Source: JASSUD01 sp031963445
GTDB lineage: Bacteria > Pseudomonadota > Gammaproteobacteria > Burkholderiales > Burkholderiaceae
DNA: 64,000 bases
Direction of reading: 5' to 3'
Assembly: GCA_031963445.1 (NCBI GenBank)
Contig: JASSUH010000001.1
Location: forward strand, 248,001 to 312,000
The translations under genes were made by a program, and so were the position numbers. Below the pieces are notes generated by a model. That model made no database searches. It had not been told where the DNA came from and was given only the letters and a program-made list of their open reading frames with translations. Below are positions 8,084-16,518 of the stretch, piece by piece; position 1 is the first letter of the stretch, and each line of letters begins with the position of its first letter.

Positions 8084-8950
8084 ATGTCTATGAAACTAAA
8101 ATTCACCAAAATGCACGGCGCTGGTAATGATTTTGTGGTGCTGGATGGAATACGTCAGCAGCTGACATTGACGCCCGCTATCGTGCGCTGGCTGGCTGAT
8201 CGGCATTTGGGAATCGGGGCTGATCAAATTTTAGTGGTTGAGCGTCCAACGGTGGCTGACGCGGATTTTAGGTATCGTATTTTTAATGCCGATGGCACTG
8301 AGGTTGAGCATTGCGGTAATGGCGCACGTTGTTTTGTTAAGTTTGTGCATGAGTCCGGATTAACCGATAAACGTAGTGTGCGTGCACAAATACAAAAAGG
8401 CGTGCTGACACTTGTTATGCAAGAGGACGGTGAAGTGACCGTTGAGATGGGCGTGCCAGAGTTTGGCGCCGCCTGCGTCGCTTTTAATGAAACTGGCTTG
8501 AGCAGCCGAGCAGACGGCGCTGATGATTTATGGCCACTTGAAGTGAATCACAAACTGGTGTGGCTCTCGCTCGTGTCAATGGGAAATCCGCATGCAGTGC
8601 AAACGGTAGATGATGTGGATACGGCACCCGTATTACAGGACGGGCATTGTATCGAGTCACATGCACGCTTTTTAGCGCGGGTGAATGCGAGCTTTATGCA
8701 AATTGTCGATCGCCACACTATACGGCTACGCGTCTATGAACGCGGCGCAGGTGAAACACTAGCGTGCGGCACCGCAGCATGCGCGGCTGTGGTAACCGGC
8801 ATACGTCGTCAACTACTTAGCACACCAGTAAAAGTAAACATGCCAGGCGGCCGACTAACGATTAGTTGGCACGGTGACCAGGTGCAAATGACTGGCCCAG
8901 CCGTTAAAGTTTTTGAAGGTGAGATTGAACTCACGGATAGAGATTGTTGA
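8084..8950 (+). CDS. dapF: Diaminopimelate epimerase
   Basis: 288 residues. It interconverts LL- and meso-diaminopimelate for lysine and peptidoglycan synthesis. The two catalytic cysteines are present: C77 in EHCGNGARC and C228 in ETLACGTAACAAV. KMHGAGNDFVVLDG near the N-terminus and GNPHAV (about 167-172) bind substrate. The upstream ATG at 8084 is annotated, but the second Met at 8090 gives MKLKFTKMHGAGND, the usual family start, and may be the real one; neither has a strong ribosome binding site. It is followed by DUF484 and xerC, the usual neighbours. Confidence 0.96.
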   Translation: MSMKLKFTKMHGAGNDFVVLDGIRQQLTLTPAIVRWLADRHLGIGADQILVVERPTVADADFRYRIFNADGTEVEHCGNGARCFVKFVHESGLTDKRSVRAQIQKGVLTLVMQEDGEVTVEMGVPEFGAACVAFNETGLSSRADGADDLWPLEVNHKLVWLSLVSMGNPHAVQTVDDVDTAPVLQDGHCIESHARFLARVNASFMQIVDRHTIRLRVYERGAGETLACGTAACAAVVTGIRRQLLSTPVKVNMPGGRLTISWHGDQVQMTGPAVKVFEGEIELTDRDC

Positions 8951-8952
8951 GG

Positions 8953-9036
8953 CACACGTTGGGGTGACGAAGGAACCCCAACATGATTACCGATAAACTC
9001 TCAAATCTCTCCTCTTCAAGAGAGTGAACAGGTCCC
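8953..9036. repeat. Interspersed repeat, family A (short copy)
   Basis: Core GTTGGGGTGACGAAGGAACC at 8959-8978, followed by CAACATG and a tail ending GAGTGAACAGGTCC. It starts 3 bp after the dapF stop codon and separates dapF from the DUF484 gene. Confidence 0.8.
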
Positions 9037-9131
9037 GCACTAGAAAACAACAACGTTGGACGTATATTTAGTTTCCTGCTACCTTCTGCCCCCTGCTTTA
9101 TCGTCTTTTCATTATTCCTGCGTACCCCATC

Positions 9132-9854
9132 ATGAATGATCAAGAAGTCGCCAACTATCTATTAGCTAACCCAGAATTTTTTAATCAGCACGCTGAATTA
9201 CTATCCCAGGTGAAACTGGCAGACCCTTATCGACACCGAGCAATTTCTCTGCAAGAACGTCAATTGCAGCTATTGCGCGATAAACAGCGCCTGCTCGAAC
9301 GTACGCACGCCGAGCTGATGCGCCATGGTCAACAGAACGAAACCATTGTTAGCAAAATTAACCGTCTCACCGCCCGTTTATTAGCCGAGCGCACGCCACA
9401 AGATATGCCGCAAGCCGTGCTAACTGGCTTAACTGATATTTTTGAGGTACCCCAGGCTGCTTTGCGTCTATGGCAAATTGCGCAACCCTATGAGCAAGCA
9501 GACTATGCGCGTCATGTCGATGAAACCGTGCGTTTGTTCGCCAATCACCTGACTACCCCTTATTGCGGTGCTAACACAGGCTTTGCTGCAGCGCAGTGGC
9601 TCACCGACACTCCGCAAACCTCTACAGAGGTTAAAGCAGAAACGGAATCAAATACCCCAACCGCTTCACTCGCTTTAATTGCGCTGCGCGATACTCAACA
9701 TACGTCAAACGAGGCATTTGGCTTGCTGGTACTCGGCTCGCCCGATCTGCAGCGCTTTGCGCCAACCATGGCAACTGATTTTCTGGTACAGATTGGGGAA
9801 TTGGTCAGCGCAGCATTGAGTCGTTTGCTGCCCGATTATGCAGCGGCGGCATGA
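9132..9854 (+). CDS. DUF484 family protein (GAF-like)
   Basis: 240 residues. The N-terminus MNDQEVANYLLANPEFFNQH and the following coiled segment (about 35-75) are characteristic of DUF484, a GAF-like family normally encoded between dapF and xerC in proteobacteria. The C-terminal half (about 90-235) is the GAF-like domain, ending in SDLLGLLVLGSPD-type sequence (here EAFGLLVLGSPDLQRFAPTM). Its biochemical role is unknown. The stop codon overlaps the xerC start (ATGA), indicating translational coupling. Confidence 0.88.
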   Translation: MNDQEVANYLLANPEFFNQHAELLSQVKLADPYRHRAISLQERQLQLLRDKQRLLERTHAELMRHGQQNETIVSKINRLTARLLAERTPQDMPQAVLTGLTDIFEVPQAALRLWQIAQPYEQADYARHVDETVRLFANHLTTPYCGANTGFAAAQWLTDTPQTSTEVKAETESNTPTASLALIALRDTQHTSNEAFGLLVLGSPDLQRFAPTMATDFLVQIGELVSAALSRLLPDYAAAA

Positions 9855-10780
9855 GCATTTCAGATGATCTGATCGAGCAATACCTTAATCATTTAACACA
9901 TGCACGCAAACTCTCTGAGCATACTTTGCGTAGTTATCGTCATGCTTTAGCAGAATTATTAACGCTAGCCGGTACACGTGATTTACCTACGCTGGGTGCC
10001 GCAGAGATTCGTAGCGGCTTAAAGCAGATGCATCAACAGGGTTTATCCACCCGCTCGCTGGCCCATCGTTTATCTGTTTGGCGCAGTTTTTATCGTTGGC
10101 TAGCGCTACAGCAACCTTTGAGCAGTAACCCAGTAGCCGCAGTACGCGCGCCTAAGCATGCTAAAACACTGCCTAAAGCGTTATCCGTTGATGATGCGAA
10201 AACCTTAATGGAAGCGCCACAGCAAGCTAAAGCTGAACCCGAAGCTTTGCGTGACCATGCAATGCTGGAGCTTTTCTATTCATCCGGCTTACGCTTATCA
10301 GAGTTAGTCGGATTAGATGTCACTTATATTGAGCAAGCTGGCTATCGCTCGCTTGGCTGGCTCGATTTGGCGCAACAAGAAGTGCATGTCACCGGCAAAG
10401 GCAAGCGTCAACGCATCGTGCCCGTTGGACAAAAAGCGATTCAAGCTTTGCAAGCCTGGCTCGCCGTACGTCCTCAATGGGTTAAACAAGACCCCGCTGC
10501 GCTTTTTATCGCTAAGCGTGGCAAACGCATGTCACCTGCTGTTGTGTATCAACGTGTTAAACGGCTAGCTTTACAGGCAGGCATTCCAACGCATGTCCAT
10601 CCACACGTATTGCGCCACTCATTTGCCAGTCATATTTTGCAATCAAGCGGTGATCTGCGTGCTGTGCAAGAAATGTTGGGACATGCAAGCCTCGCCGCTA
10701 CTCAAATTTATACGAGTTTGGACTTTCAGCATTTGACACAGGTTTATGACAAAACCCATCCACGCGCGAAAAAAAGCTAA
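9851..10780 (+). CDS. xerC: Site-specific tyrosine recombinase XerC
   Basis: 309 residues. XerC with XerD resolves chromosome dimers at dif. An N-terminal SAM-like core-binding domain covers about 1-95 and the catalytic domain about 110-300. The catalytic set is intact: R148 (SSGLRLSELVGL), K183 (TGKGKRQR), H252 and R255 (HPHVLRHSFASH), H278 (LGHASL) and the nucleophile Y287 (TQIYTSL). Overlap with the DUF484 stop and family gene order argue for the chromosomal XerC, not a phage integrase. Confidence 0.95.
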   Translation: MSISDDLIEQYLNHLTHARKLSEHTLRSYRHALAELLTLAGTRDLPTLGAAEIRSGLKQMHQQGLSTRSLAHRLSVWRSFYRWLALQQPLSSNPVAAVRAPKHAKTLPKALSVDDAKTLMEAPQQAKAEPEALRDHAMLELFYSSGLRLSELVGLDVTYIEQAGYRSLGWLDLAQQEVHVTGKGKRQRIVPVGQKAIQALQAWLAVRPQWVKQDPAALFIAKRGKRMSPAVVYQRVKRLALQAGIPTHVHPHVLRHSFASHILQSSGDLRAVQEMLGHASLAATQIYTSLDFQHLTQVYDKTHPRAKKS

Positions 10781-11089
10781 GCAAACCTCTGCAAAGCCCC
10801 TTTAGCGCGAAGTGTATTTGCTATCAGTACAAGAGTACTTGCCGTGAAGCGGCATTTATTTACCCCGCCACGTCCAGTTTATTCAGTGTTTGCTTAACAT
10901 GCGTTAGCGTAAATCCTAATTGTGTCAATAGAGTTGCAATGATTTCGTTTGATTCAGTTACAATACGACCCGATTAGCGTCAGGTATCCGTTCAAAGCTT
11001 GGGCAACGCTGTATCGAACGTAAATGAGGCATGCGTTCTCCCACAGCCTTGTAGGGCTTATTTAAAAGCACACAATAAGATAGTAATAG
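10781..11089. other. Intergenic region before dksA
   Basis: 309 bp holding no gene. A possible promoter for dksA is TTGCAA (10934-10939) with TACAAT (10959-10964), but the 19-bp spacing is long. A stretch near 10825 (CAGTACAAGAGTACTTGC) resembles fragments found inside repeat remnants near 54080. Confidence 0.3.
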
Positions 11090-11509
11090 ATGACAAAAAA
11101 ACGACTCTTGACCGAAGCTGAATTGCTCGGAATGGGCGAGAAGGATTATATGAATCCTGAACAGCTCGCTTTTTTTAAGCATCGACTTGAACAGTTACTG
11201 GCTGAAATTATGCATAACGCTGGCCAAACGACTGAGACTTTGCGCGAAACCGTCGTCGCGCCCGACCCAGCTGATCGCGCGACGATTGAAGAAGAGTTAG
11301 CGTTAGAACTACGTACACGAGACCGTGAACGTAAGTTGCTTAGCAAAGTTCGCAAATCACTCGCGCGGATTGACTCGGGTGATTATGGTTGGTGCGAAGA
11401 AACAGGCGAACCCATTGGTATTCCTCGCTTGCTCGCCCGCCCAACGACGACGCTCTCCCTCGAAGCACAAGAGCGGCGCGAACTGCGGCAAAAATTATTC
11501 GGCGATTAA
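11090..11509 (+). CDS. dksA: RNA polymerase-binding transcription factor DksA
   Basis: 139 residues. DksA inserts its coiled-coil tip into the RNA polymerase secondary channel and, with ppGpp, tunes rRNA and amino-acid promoters. The coiled-coil domain covers about 20-105, with the acidic tip around PDPADRATIEEE (residues 62-73). The C-terminal finger is CEETGEPIG...LSLEAQ: only one of the four zinc cysteines of E. coli DksA remains. As I recall, Burkholderia DksA has the same low-cysteine form, so this is lineage-typical and not a defect. A strong hairpin terminator follows. Confidence 0.94.
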   Translation: MTKKRLLTEAELLGMGEKDYMNPEQLAFFKHRLEQLLAEIMHNAGQTTETLRETVVAPDPADRATIEEELALELRTRDRERKLLSKVRKSLARIDSGDYGWCEETGEPIGIPRLLARPTTTLSLEAQERRELRQKLFGD

Positions 11510-11526
11510 AATAAGCCACATAAAAT

Positions 11527-11566
11527 AAAATCGGCTGTAGCTAACTACAGCTGATTTTATTTTTAT
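11527..11566. terminator. Rho-independent terminator after dksA
   Basis: 14-bp stem (11527-11540 with 11545-11558, one G-T pair), loop CTAA, then a T-rich run TATTTTTATT. Near-symmetric, so it could act on both strands. Confidence 0.85.
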
Positions 11567-11690
11567 TACTCGCCGCTAGCTGATGCTATGCCAATTTCTC
11601 AGAACCTATTCAAGGCCTTGAGAGCTTGGCTTTCGCTCTCTTGCTACGCGAGAAATGCACACTGATGCGTGTGCATTTTTTTTGACAGAT
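11567..11690 (+). ncRNA. Candidate small RNA ending in an orphan terminator
   Basis: A strong terminator (stem AAATGCACAC 11653-11662 with GTGTGCATTT 11669-11678, 6-nt loop, 8 Ts at 11676-11683) lies about 90 bp after the complete dksA terminator with no gene between them. A second hairpin, GAGAGC...GCTCTC, precedes it at about 11620-11640. An independent terminator needs a transcript; a roughly 100-nt RNA starting after 11567 is the simplest reading. The alternative is an attenuator or a second dksA terminator. No promoter was identified. Confidence 0.3.
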
Positions 11691-11694
11691 TTTT

Positions 11695-11796
11695 AGAACC
11701 TGTTTAGGGTCTCCCTGGCCCCTTGCGCCGCCGCAGACAGTACAAATTGCATATGGCAAAGCGGCACGCGAGCACCAGGAAAACTTAAACATCCCA
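11695..11796. repeat. Interspersed palindromic repeat, family B (diverged)
   Basis: Begins AGAACCTGTTTAGGGTCTCC and contains the family B centre GCCGCAGACAGTACAA. The right arm has diverged and ends AACTTAAACATCCC. It lies directly next to a second, perfect copy. Confidence 0.85.
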
Positions 11797-11797
11797 A

Positions 11798-11900
11798 GGA
11801 ACTTGTTTAGGGCCTCCCTGGCGCCCTTGCGCCGCCGCAGACAGTACAAGACGTACGGCAAGGCGGCGCAAGGGCGCCAGGGAGGCCCTAAACAAGTTCC
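11798..11900. repeat. Interspersed palindromic repeat, family B (perfect copy)
   Basis: 103 bp: two 39-bp arms (11798-11836 and 11862-11900) that are exact reverse complements, around a 25-nt centre. Arms begin GGAACTTGTTTAGGGCCTCC. It ends 20 bp before the hslV start codon, so the hslV leader would have to cross or start after this hairpin. Confidence 0.92.
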
Positions 11901-11920
11901 CCAAGTAGAAAGGTAAAGCC

Positions 11921-12469
11921 ATGGAACAATATCACGGCACTACTATTGTTTGCGTACGCCGCGGCTCAGAAGTCGCGCTTGGCGGAGATGGTCAAGTCAC
12001 GCTTGGCAATATTGTGATGAAAGGTAGCGCTAAAAAAGTCAGGCGCATCTATAACAATAAGGTACTAGTCGGTTTTGCTGGCGGTACAGCCGATGCTTTT
12101 TCATTGCTAGACCGTTTTGAAGCCAAGCTTGAAAAACATCATGGCAATTTAATGCGTGCCGCAGTGGAACTTGCTAAAGATTGGCGTACCGATAAGATTC
12201 TGCGCCGCTTAGAAGCGATGCTGATTACAGCCAATCATGAAACTACGCTGGTATTGACCGGCAATGGCGATGTGTTAGACCCAGAGAGCGGCGTGTGCGC
12301 AATTGGCTCCGGTGGCGCTTATGCACAATCAGCCGCGCTTGCTTTAATCGAAAATACTTCACTCACGGCGCGTGAGATTGTTGAAAAATCGCTAGGTATT
12401 GCTAGCGATTTATGTATTTACACCAATCGAAATCTTCTCATTGAAACGCTTGATTCAGAGTTGGCATGA
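11921..12469 (+). CDS. hslV: ATP-dependent protease subunit HslV
   Basis: 182 residues. This is the proteasome-beta-like peptidase core of HslVU, a double hexameric ring in the cytosol. Processing would expose Thr7 of MEQYHGTTIVCVRR as the N-terminal nucleophile; GDGQVTLGN (about 22-30) and GSGGAYAQSAALAL (about 128-141) are family signatures. AAAGG lies before the ATG. The stop overlaps the hslU start (ATGA), so the subunits are co-translated. Confidence 0.97.
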   Translation: MEQYHGTTIVCVRRGSEVALGGDGQVTLGNIVMKGSAKKVRRIYNNKVLVGFAGGTADAFSLLDRFEAKLEKHHGNLMRAAVELAKDWRTDKILRRLEAMLITANHETTLVLTGNGDVLDPESGVCAIGSGGAYAQSAALALIENTSLTAREIVEKSLGIASDLCIYTNRNLLIETLDSELA

Positions 12470-13800
12470 GCAATATGACTCCCGCTGAGATCGTCTCAGA
12501 ACTTGATAAACATATCATTGGTCAAAACAAAGCCAAACGTGCGGTAGCTGTCGCGCTACGCAACCGCTGGCGGCGTCAACAAGTTGCAGAGCCACTGCGA
12601 CAAGAAATTACCCCTAAAAATATTTTGATGATTGGGCCAACTGGCGTAGGTAAAACAGAAATTGCACGACGCCTTGCAAAACTTGCGAATGCCCCGTTTA
12701 TCAAAATTGAAGCGACTAAATTCACTGAAGTCGGCTATGTAGGCCGCGATGTGGATAGCATTATTCGAGATCTTGCTGAAATTGCGATCAAGCAAACGCG
12801 CGAAGTTGAAATGCGCAAAGTGAACACTAAAGCGCAAGAGCTGGCTGAAGATCGGGTTTTGGATATCTTAATTCCCCCTCCACGTCTGCGCGCAGGTGAG
12901 GCACAGCAAGAAACAGACGAAGATATTGCACGCCAAACATTTCGCAAACGGCTACGCGAAGGTCAATTAGATGACAAAGAGATTGAACTCGATCTCGACG
13001 CCCCCTCCTCCTCGATGATGAACATTATGGGGCCGCCGGGCATGGAAGAAATGACCGAGCAAATCCGCAGTATGTTCTCGAGCCTTGGCAGTCAGCGCAA
13101 AACTCAGCGCAAAGTCACGATTAAAGAAGCCATGAAGCTGTTGACCGATGAAGAAGCGGCCAAGATGCTTAATGATGATGAAGTGAAAGCGCAAGCGATT
13201 CGTAATATTGAGCAAAATGGCATTGTCTTTCTCGATGAAATCGACAAGATTGCGTCACGCAGCGAAGGCCATGGTGGTGAAGTATCACGCCAAGGCGTGC
13301 AGCGTGATTTGCTACCGCTGGTTGAAGGGACAACCATCAATACCAAGTATGGGATGATTAAAACCGACCATATCTTGTTCATCGCAAGCGGTGCCTTCCA
13401 TCTTGCGAAGCCCAGCGATTTAATTCCTGAATTACAAGGGCGCTTCCCCATTCGCGTGGAACTCGATTCATTATCGGTGGAAGACTTTGAAGCCATCTTA
13501 ATGTGCACTGATGCTAGCTTAGTTAAGCAGTATCAAGCGTTGCTTGAAACCGAAGGGGTGCAGCTCGAATTCAAACCAGATGGCATTAGACAGCTGGCTG
13601 AAATCGCTTTCTCAGTCAACGAGAAAACTGAAAATATTGGCGCACGACGACTCTACACAGCCATTGAAAAATTACTTGAAGACGTATCGTTTGCAGCAGA
13701 CCAATATTCCAAGCAACCCGTGCAAATTGATGCCACTTACGTCGACGCTGCGTTAAAAGAAATCGCTAAGAGTGAAGACGTTTCGCGCTACGTGCTGTAA
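12466..13800 (+). CDS. hslU: ATP-dependent protease ATPase subunit HslU
   Basis: 444 residues, the AAA+ unfoldase that feeds HslV. Walker A GPTGVGKT is at 57-64, the pore loop GYVGRDVD at 90-97, the variable I domain at about 110-240, and Walker B IVFLDEID at 253-260. The sensor/arginine region includes ELQGRFPIRVEL. The C-terminal tail ends SRYVL, used to dock into HslV. It starts inside the hslV stop codon. argB follows 32 bp later on the same strand. Confidence 0.98.
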   Translation: MSNMTPAEIVSELDKHIIGQNKAKRAVAVALRNRWRRQQVAEPLRQEITPKNILMIGPTGVGKTEIARRLAKLANAPFIKIEATKFTEVGYVGRDVDSIIRDLAEIAIKQTREVEMRKVNTKAQELAEDRVLDILIPPPRLRAGEAQQETDEDIARQTFRKRLREGQLDDKEIELDLDAPSSSMMNIMGPPGMEEMTEQIRSMFSSLGSQRKTQRKVTIKEAMKLLTDEEAAKMLNDDEVKAQAIRNIEQNGIVFLDEIDKIASRSEGHGGEVSRQGVQRDLLPLVEGTTINTKYGMIKTDHILFIASGAFHLAKPSDLIPELQGRFPIRVELDSLSVEDFEAILMCTDASLVKQYQALLETEGVQLEFKPDGIRQLAEIAFSVNEKTENIGARRLYTAIEKLLEDVSFAADQYSKQPVQIDATYVDAALKEIAKSEDVSRYVL

Positions 13801-13832
13801 TTTATTGAACCCCCTTACCACGTTGCCATCCG

Positions 13833-14732
13833 ATGTCAGCCAAGCCAGATTCCCCGCGCATGAACGCTGCGCTAAAAGCTGAAACACTTGCCGAAGCCCT
13901 GCCTTATATTCGTCAATACCACGGTAAAACGATTGTCATCAAATACGGTGGCAATGCGATGACTGACGCGCGGCTTAAGCAAGGGTTTGCGCGCGACGTA
14001 GTGTTGCTCAAACTAGTTGGAATCAATCCCGTCATCGTACACGGTGGTGGCCCGCAGATTGACCAAGCACTGAAAAAAGTCGGTCGCCTAGGCTCTTTTA
14101 TACAAGGCATGCGTATCACCGACGAAGAAACCATGAATGTGGTTGAGTGGGTGCTGGGCGGCGAAGTACAGCAAAGTATTGTGAAGCTGATTAATCAAGC
14201 TGGCGGCCAAGCGGTTGGGCTAACCGGCAAAGATGGTGGCTTATTAAGTGCCCGCAAATTATTCATGCCCAATCATGAGCGCCCGGGTGAATTTATTGAT
14301 CTAGGCCAAGTGGGCGAAGTAGCGTCAATTAACCCTGCCGTGGTTAAAGCACTGCAAGACGATGCGTTTATTCCTGTCATTTCGCCGATTGGCTGCGACG
14401 AAGAAGGCATCTCATACAATATCAACGCGGATTTAGTCGCAGGTAAGCTAGCTGCCGTACTTAAAGCTGAAACGCTTCTAATGATGACGAATACACCGGG
14501 TGTATTAGATAAGAACGGTAACTTACTAACCAATTTAAGCACACGTGAAATTGACGGACTGTTTGCCGATGGCTCAATTTCCGGTGGCATGCTCCCGAAA
14601 ATTTCATCAGCATTAGATGCCGCTAAAAACGGCGTACGCTCTGTGCATATTGTTGATGGTCGAATTGAACATTCCGTCTTACTCGAAATTTTGACCGACC
14701 AACCATTTGGTACCTGGATTCGCTCAAGCTAA
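13833..14732 (+). CDS. argB: Acetylglutamate kinase
   Basis: 299 residues. It phosphorylates N-acetylglutamate in arginine synthesis. Amino-acid-kinase fold motifs are present: IKYGGNAM (about 37-44), VIVHGGGPQIDQAL (about 68-81) and the nucleotide-binding MTNTPGVLDKNGN (about 218-230). An N-terminal extension of about 20 residues precedes the helix AETLAEALPYIRQY; the internal ATG at 13860 is an alternative start. It has hslU upstream, a common arrangement in Burkholderiaceae. Confidence 0.96.
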   Translation: MSAKPDSPRMNAALKAETLAEALPYIRQYHGKTIVIKYGGNAMTDARLKQGFARDVVLLKLVGINPVIVHGGGPQIDQALKKVGRLGSFIQGMRITDEETMNVVEWVLGGEVQQSIVKLINQAGGQAVGLTGKDGGLLSARKLFMPNHERPGEFIDLGQVGEVASINPAVVKALQDDAFIPVISPIGCDEEGISYNINADLVAGKLAAVLKAETLLMMTNTPGVLDKNGNLLTNLSTREIDGLFADGSISGGMLPKISSALDAAKNGVRSVHIVDGRIEHSVLLEILTDQPFGTWIRSS

Positions 14733-14745
14733 TAGGGCGTAGCTT

Positions 14746-15891
14746 ATGTCATCATCAGTTGGCTTGGTCTCTCCGCAGAAAATACATTTTGCAGAGCCGC
14801 TCATCTTACAAAGTGGCAGCACGCTGGCTAGCTTCGATTTAATGGTCGAGACTTATGGCGTGCTCAATGCTGAGCGCTCAAACGCAATACTGATCTGCCC
14901 AGCTCTAAATGCTTCACACCATGTTGCGGGTTACTATGCCGACGAACCTAAAGCTATCGGTTGGTGGGACAACATGGTCGGCCCAGGCAAGCCCCTTGAT
15001 ACGCAGCGCTTTTTTGTCATCGGCATCAATAATCTTGGCTCATGCTTCGGCTCAACTGGGCCCATGAGTCTTAATCCGCAAACCGGCGAACCTTATGGCG
15101 CGCAATTTCCGCTGTTAACCGTTGAAGACTGGGTCAACGCTCAAGCTCGCGTGGCCGATACTTTTGGCATTGAACGTTTTGCCGCCGTGGTCGGCGGAAG
15201 CTTAGGGGGTATGCAAGCCCTCACCTGGAGCATGCGGTATGCGCAACGCGTCGCGCATTGCATTGTGATAGCGTCAACCTCGAAACTTTCTGCGCAAAAT
15301 ATTGCATTTAATGAAGTGGCACGTTCAGCCATTTTGTCTGACCCCGATTTCCACGGCGGCAACTATTATTTGCAGCAAGTCAAACCACGCCAAGGGCTAC
15401 GCCTCGCACGTATGATTGGCCATATTACTTATCTATCGAATAATGATATGGCGAACAAATTTGGCCGCACGCAAATTCAATCGAACCCAAACGACGCATT
15501 TCGCTTTAGTTACGACGCTGAATTTGAGGTTGAATCTTATCTGCATCATCAAGCTGATAAGTTTGCTGAATACTTTGACGCGAATACTTATCTGTTAACA
15601 ACTCGTGCGCTAGATTATTTTGATCCAGCGCGTGCCTACAAGGGTGATTTGGCCGCTGCGCTACAACATACAACGGCACATTATCTAGTCGCTTCATTTA
15701 CCACTGATTGGCGCTTTCCCAGTGCAAATTCACGAGAGTTAGTACAAGCACTGCTTAAATCTAAGCGCCCAGTGGCTTATGCTGAGATCGACGCCCCTCA
15801 TGGCCATGATGCTTTTTTACTAGACGATACGCGTTATCACAATCTGATACGTACCTATGTTGAGCGTATTGCCCAAGAGGTGGGCGTATGA
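14746..15891 (+). CDS. metX: Homoserine O-acyltransferase MetX
   Basis: 381 residues, alpha/beta-hydrolase fold. It acylates homoserine for methionine synthesis. The nucleophile is S152 in GGSLGGMQAL; the catalytic Asp lies in FTTDWRFPSA and the His in HGHDAFLLD near the C-terminus. MetX-fold enzymes use acetyl-CoA or succinyl-CoA, and the choice cannot be read safely from sequence here. The last codons overlap the metW start (ATGA), the classical metX-metW pair. Confidence 0.95.
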   Translation: MSSSVGLVSPQKIHFAEPLILQSGSTLASFDLMVETYGVLNAERSNAILICPALNASHHVAGYYADEPKAIGWWDNMVGPGKPLDTQRFFVIGINNLGSCFGSTGPMSLNPQTGEPYGAQFPLLTVEDWVNAQARVADTFGIERFAAVVGGSLGGMQALTWSMRYAQRVAHCIVIASTSKLSAQNIAFNEVARSAILSDPDFHGGNYYLQQVKPRQGLRLARMIGHITYLSNNDMANKFGRTQIQSNPNDAFRFSYDAEFEVESYLHHQADKFAEYFDANTYLLTTRALDYFDPARAYKGDLAAALQHTTAHYLVASFTTDWRFPSANSRELVQALLKSKRPVAYAEIDAPHGHDAFLLDDTRYHNLIRTYVERIAQEVGV

Positions 15892-16502
15892 ATCAACGTA
15901 TCTTGGATGGATTAACGGCACGCCCTGATTTTCGAGCAATAGCACGCTGGGTCGAACCTCGTGCCAATGTGCTGGATCTAGGCTGCGGTGACGGCTCACT
16001 ACTAGCATTGTTGACGCAAGAATTAGAAATACGCGGTTGCGGTGTTGAGATTGACGACGCGCATGTCCTCGGTTGTGTGCAAAAAGGCATCCCTGTGATT
16101 CAACAAAATCTTGAAGATGGGTTACGCTTTTTTGAAGATCAAAGTTTTGATGTGGCCATTTTGTCGCAAACTTTACAAACCATTCATCAAACTGCCGAGA
16201 TATTGCGTGAGACGGTGCGCGTTGCGCGTGAGTGCATCATCTCATTTCCTAATTTCGGCTACTGGCGCCATCGGGCTACCGTGTTAGGTGGACGTATGCC
16301 CGTTTCCAAATCGCTCCCTTATCAATGGCACAATACGCCGAATGTGCGGGTGCTCACAGTAGATGACTTTGAAGCACTTGCCCCGCAAGCAGGTATCACC
16401 ATTCTCGATCGAGTGGTTTTGCATGAAGGACGTACTATCCATTGGGGTCGAAATTGGCGTGGAAGTATTGCTGTCTATCGTGTAAAAAAACTTTGTCCTT
16501 AA
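15888..16502 (+). CDS. metW: Methionine biosynthesis protein MetW (SAM-dependent methyltransferase fold)
   Basis: 204 residues. MetW is encoded with MetX and needed for its activity in many proteobacteria. The SAM-binding glycine-rich motif is VLDLGCGDGSLLALL (about 25-39), with GCGVEID following. SQTLQTIHQTAEILRE and ISFPNFGYWRHR are conserved MetW segments. The start overlaps the metX stop. Confidence 0.94.
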   Translation: MNQRILDGLTARPDFRAIARWVEPRANVLDLGCGDGSLLALLTQELEIRGCGVEIDDAHVLGCVQKGIPVIQQNLEDGLRFFEDQSFDVAILSQTLQTIHQTAEILRETVRVARECIISFPNFGYWRHRATVLGGRMPVSKSLPYQWHNTPNVRVLTVDDFEALAPQAGITILDRVVLHEGRTIHWGRNWRGSIAVYRVKKLCP

Positions 16503-16518
16503 TTTTTATCTTTCATTT

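Noticed and set aside
11610..11861. Minus-strand ORF across two family B palindromes
   Set aside because: It lies wholly in repeat DNA and reflects absence of stops in GC-rich palindromes.
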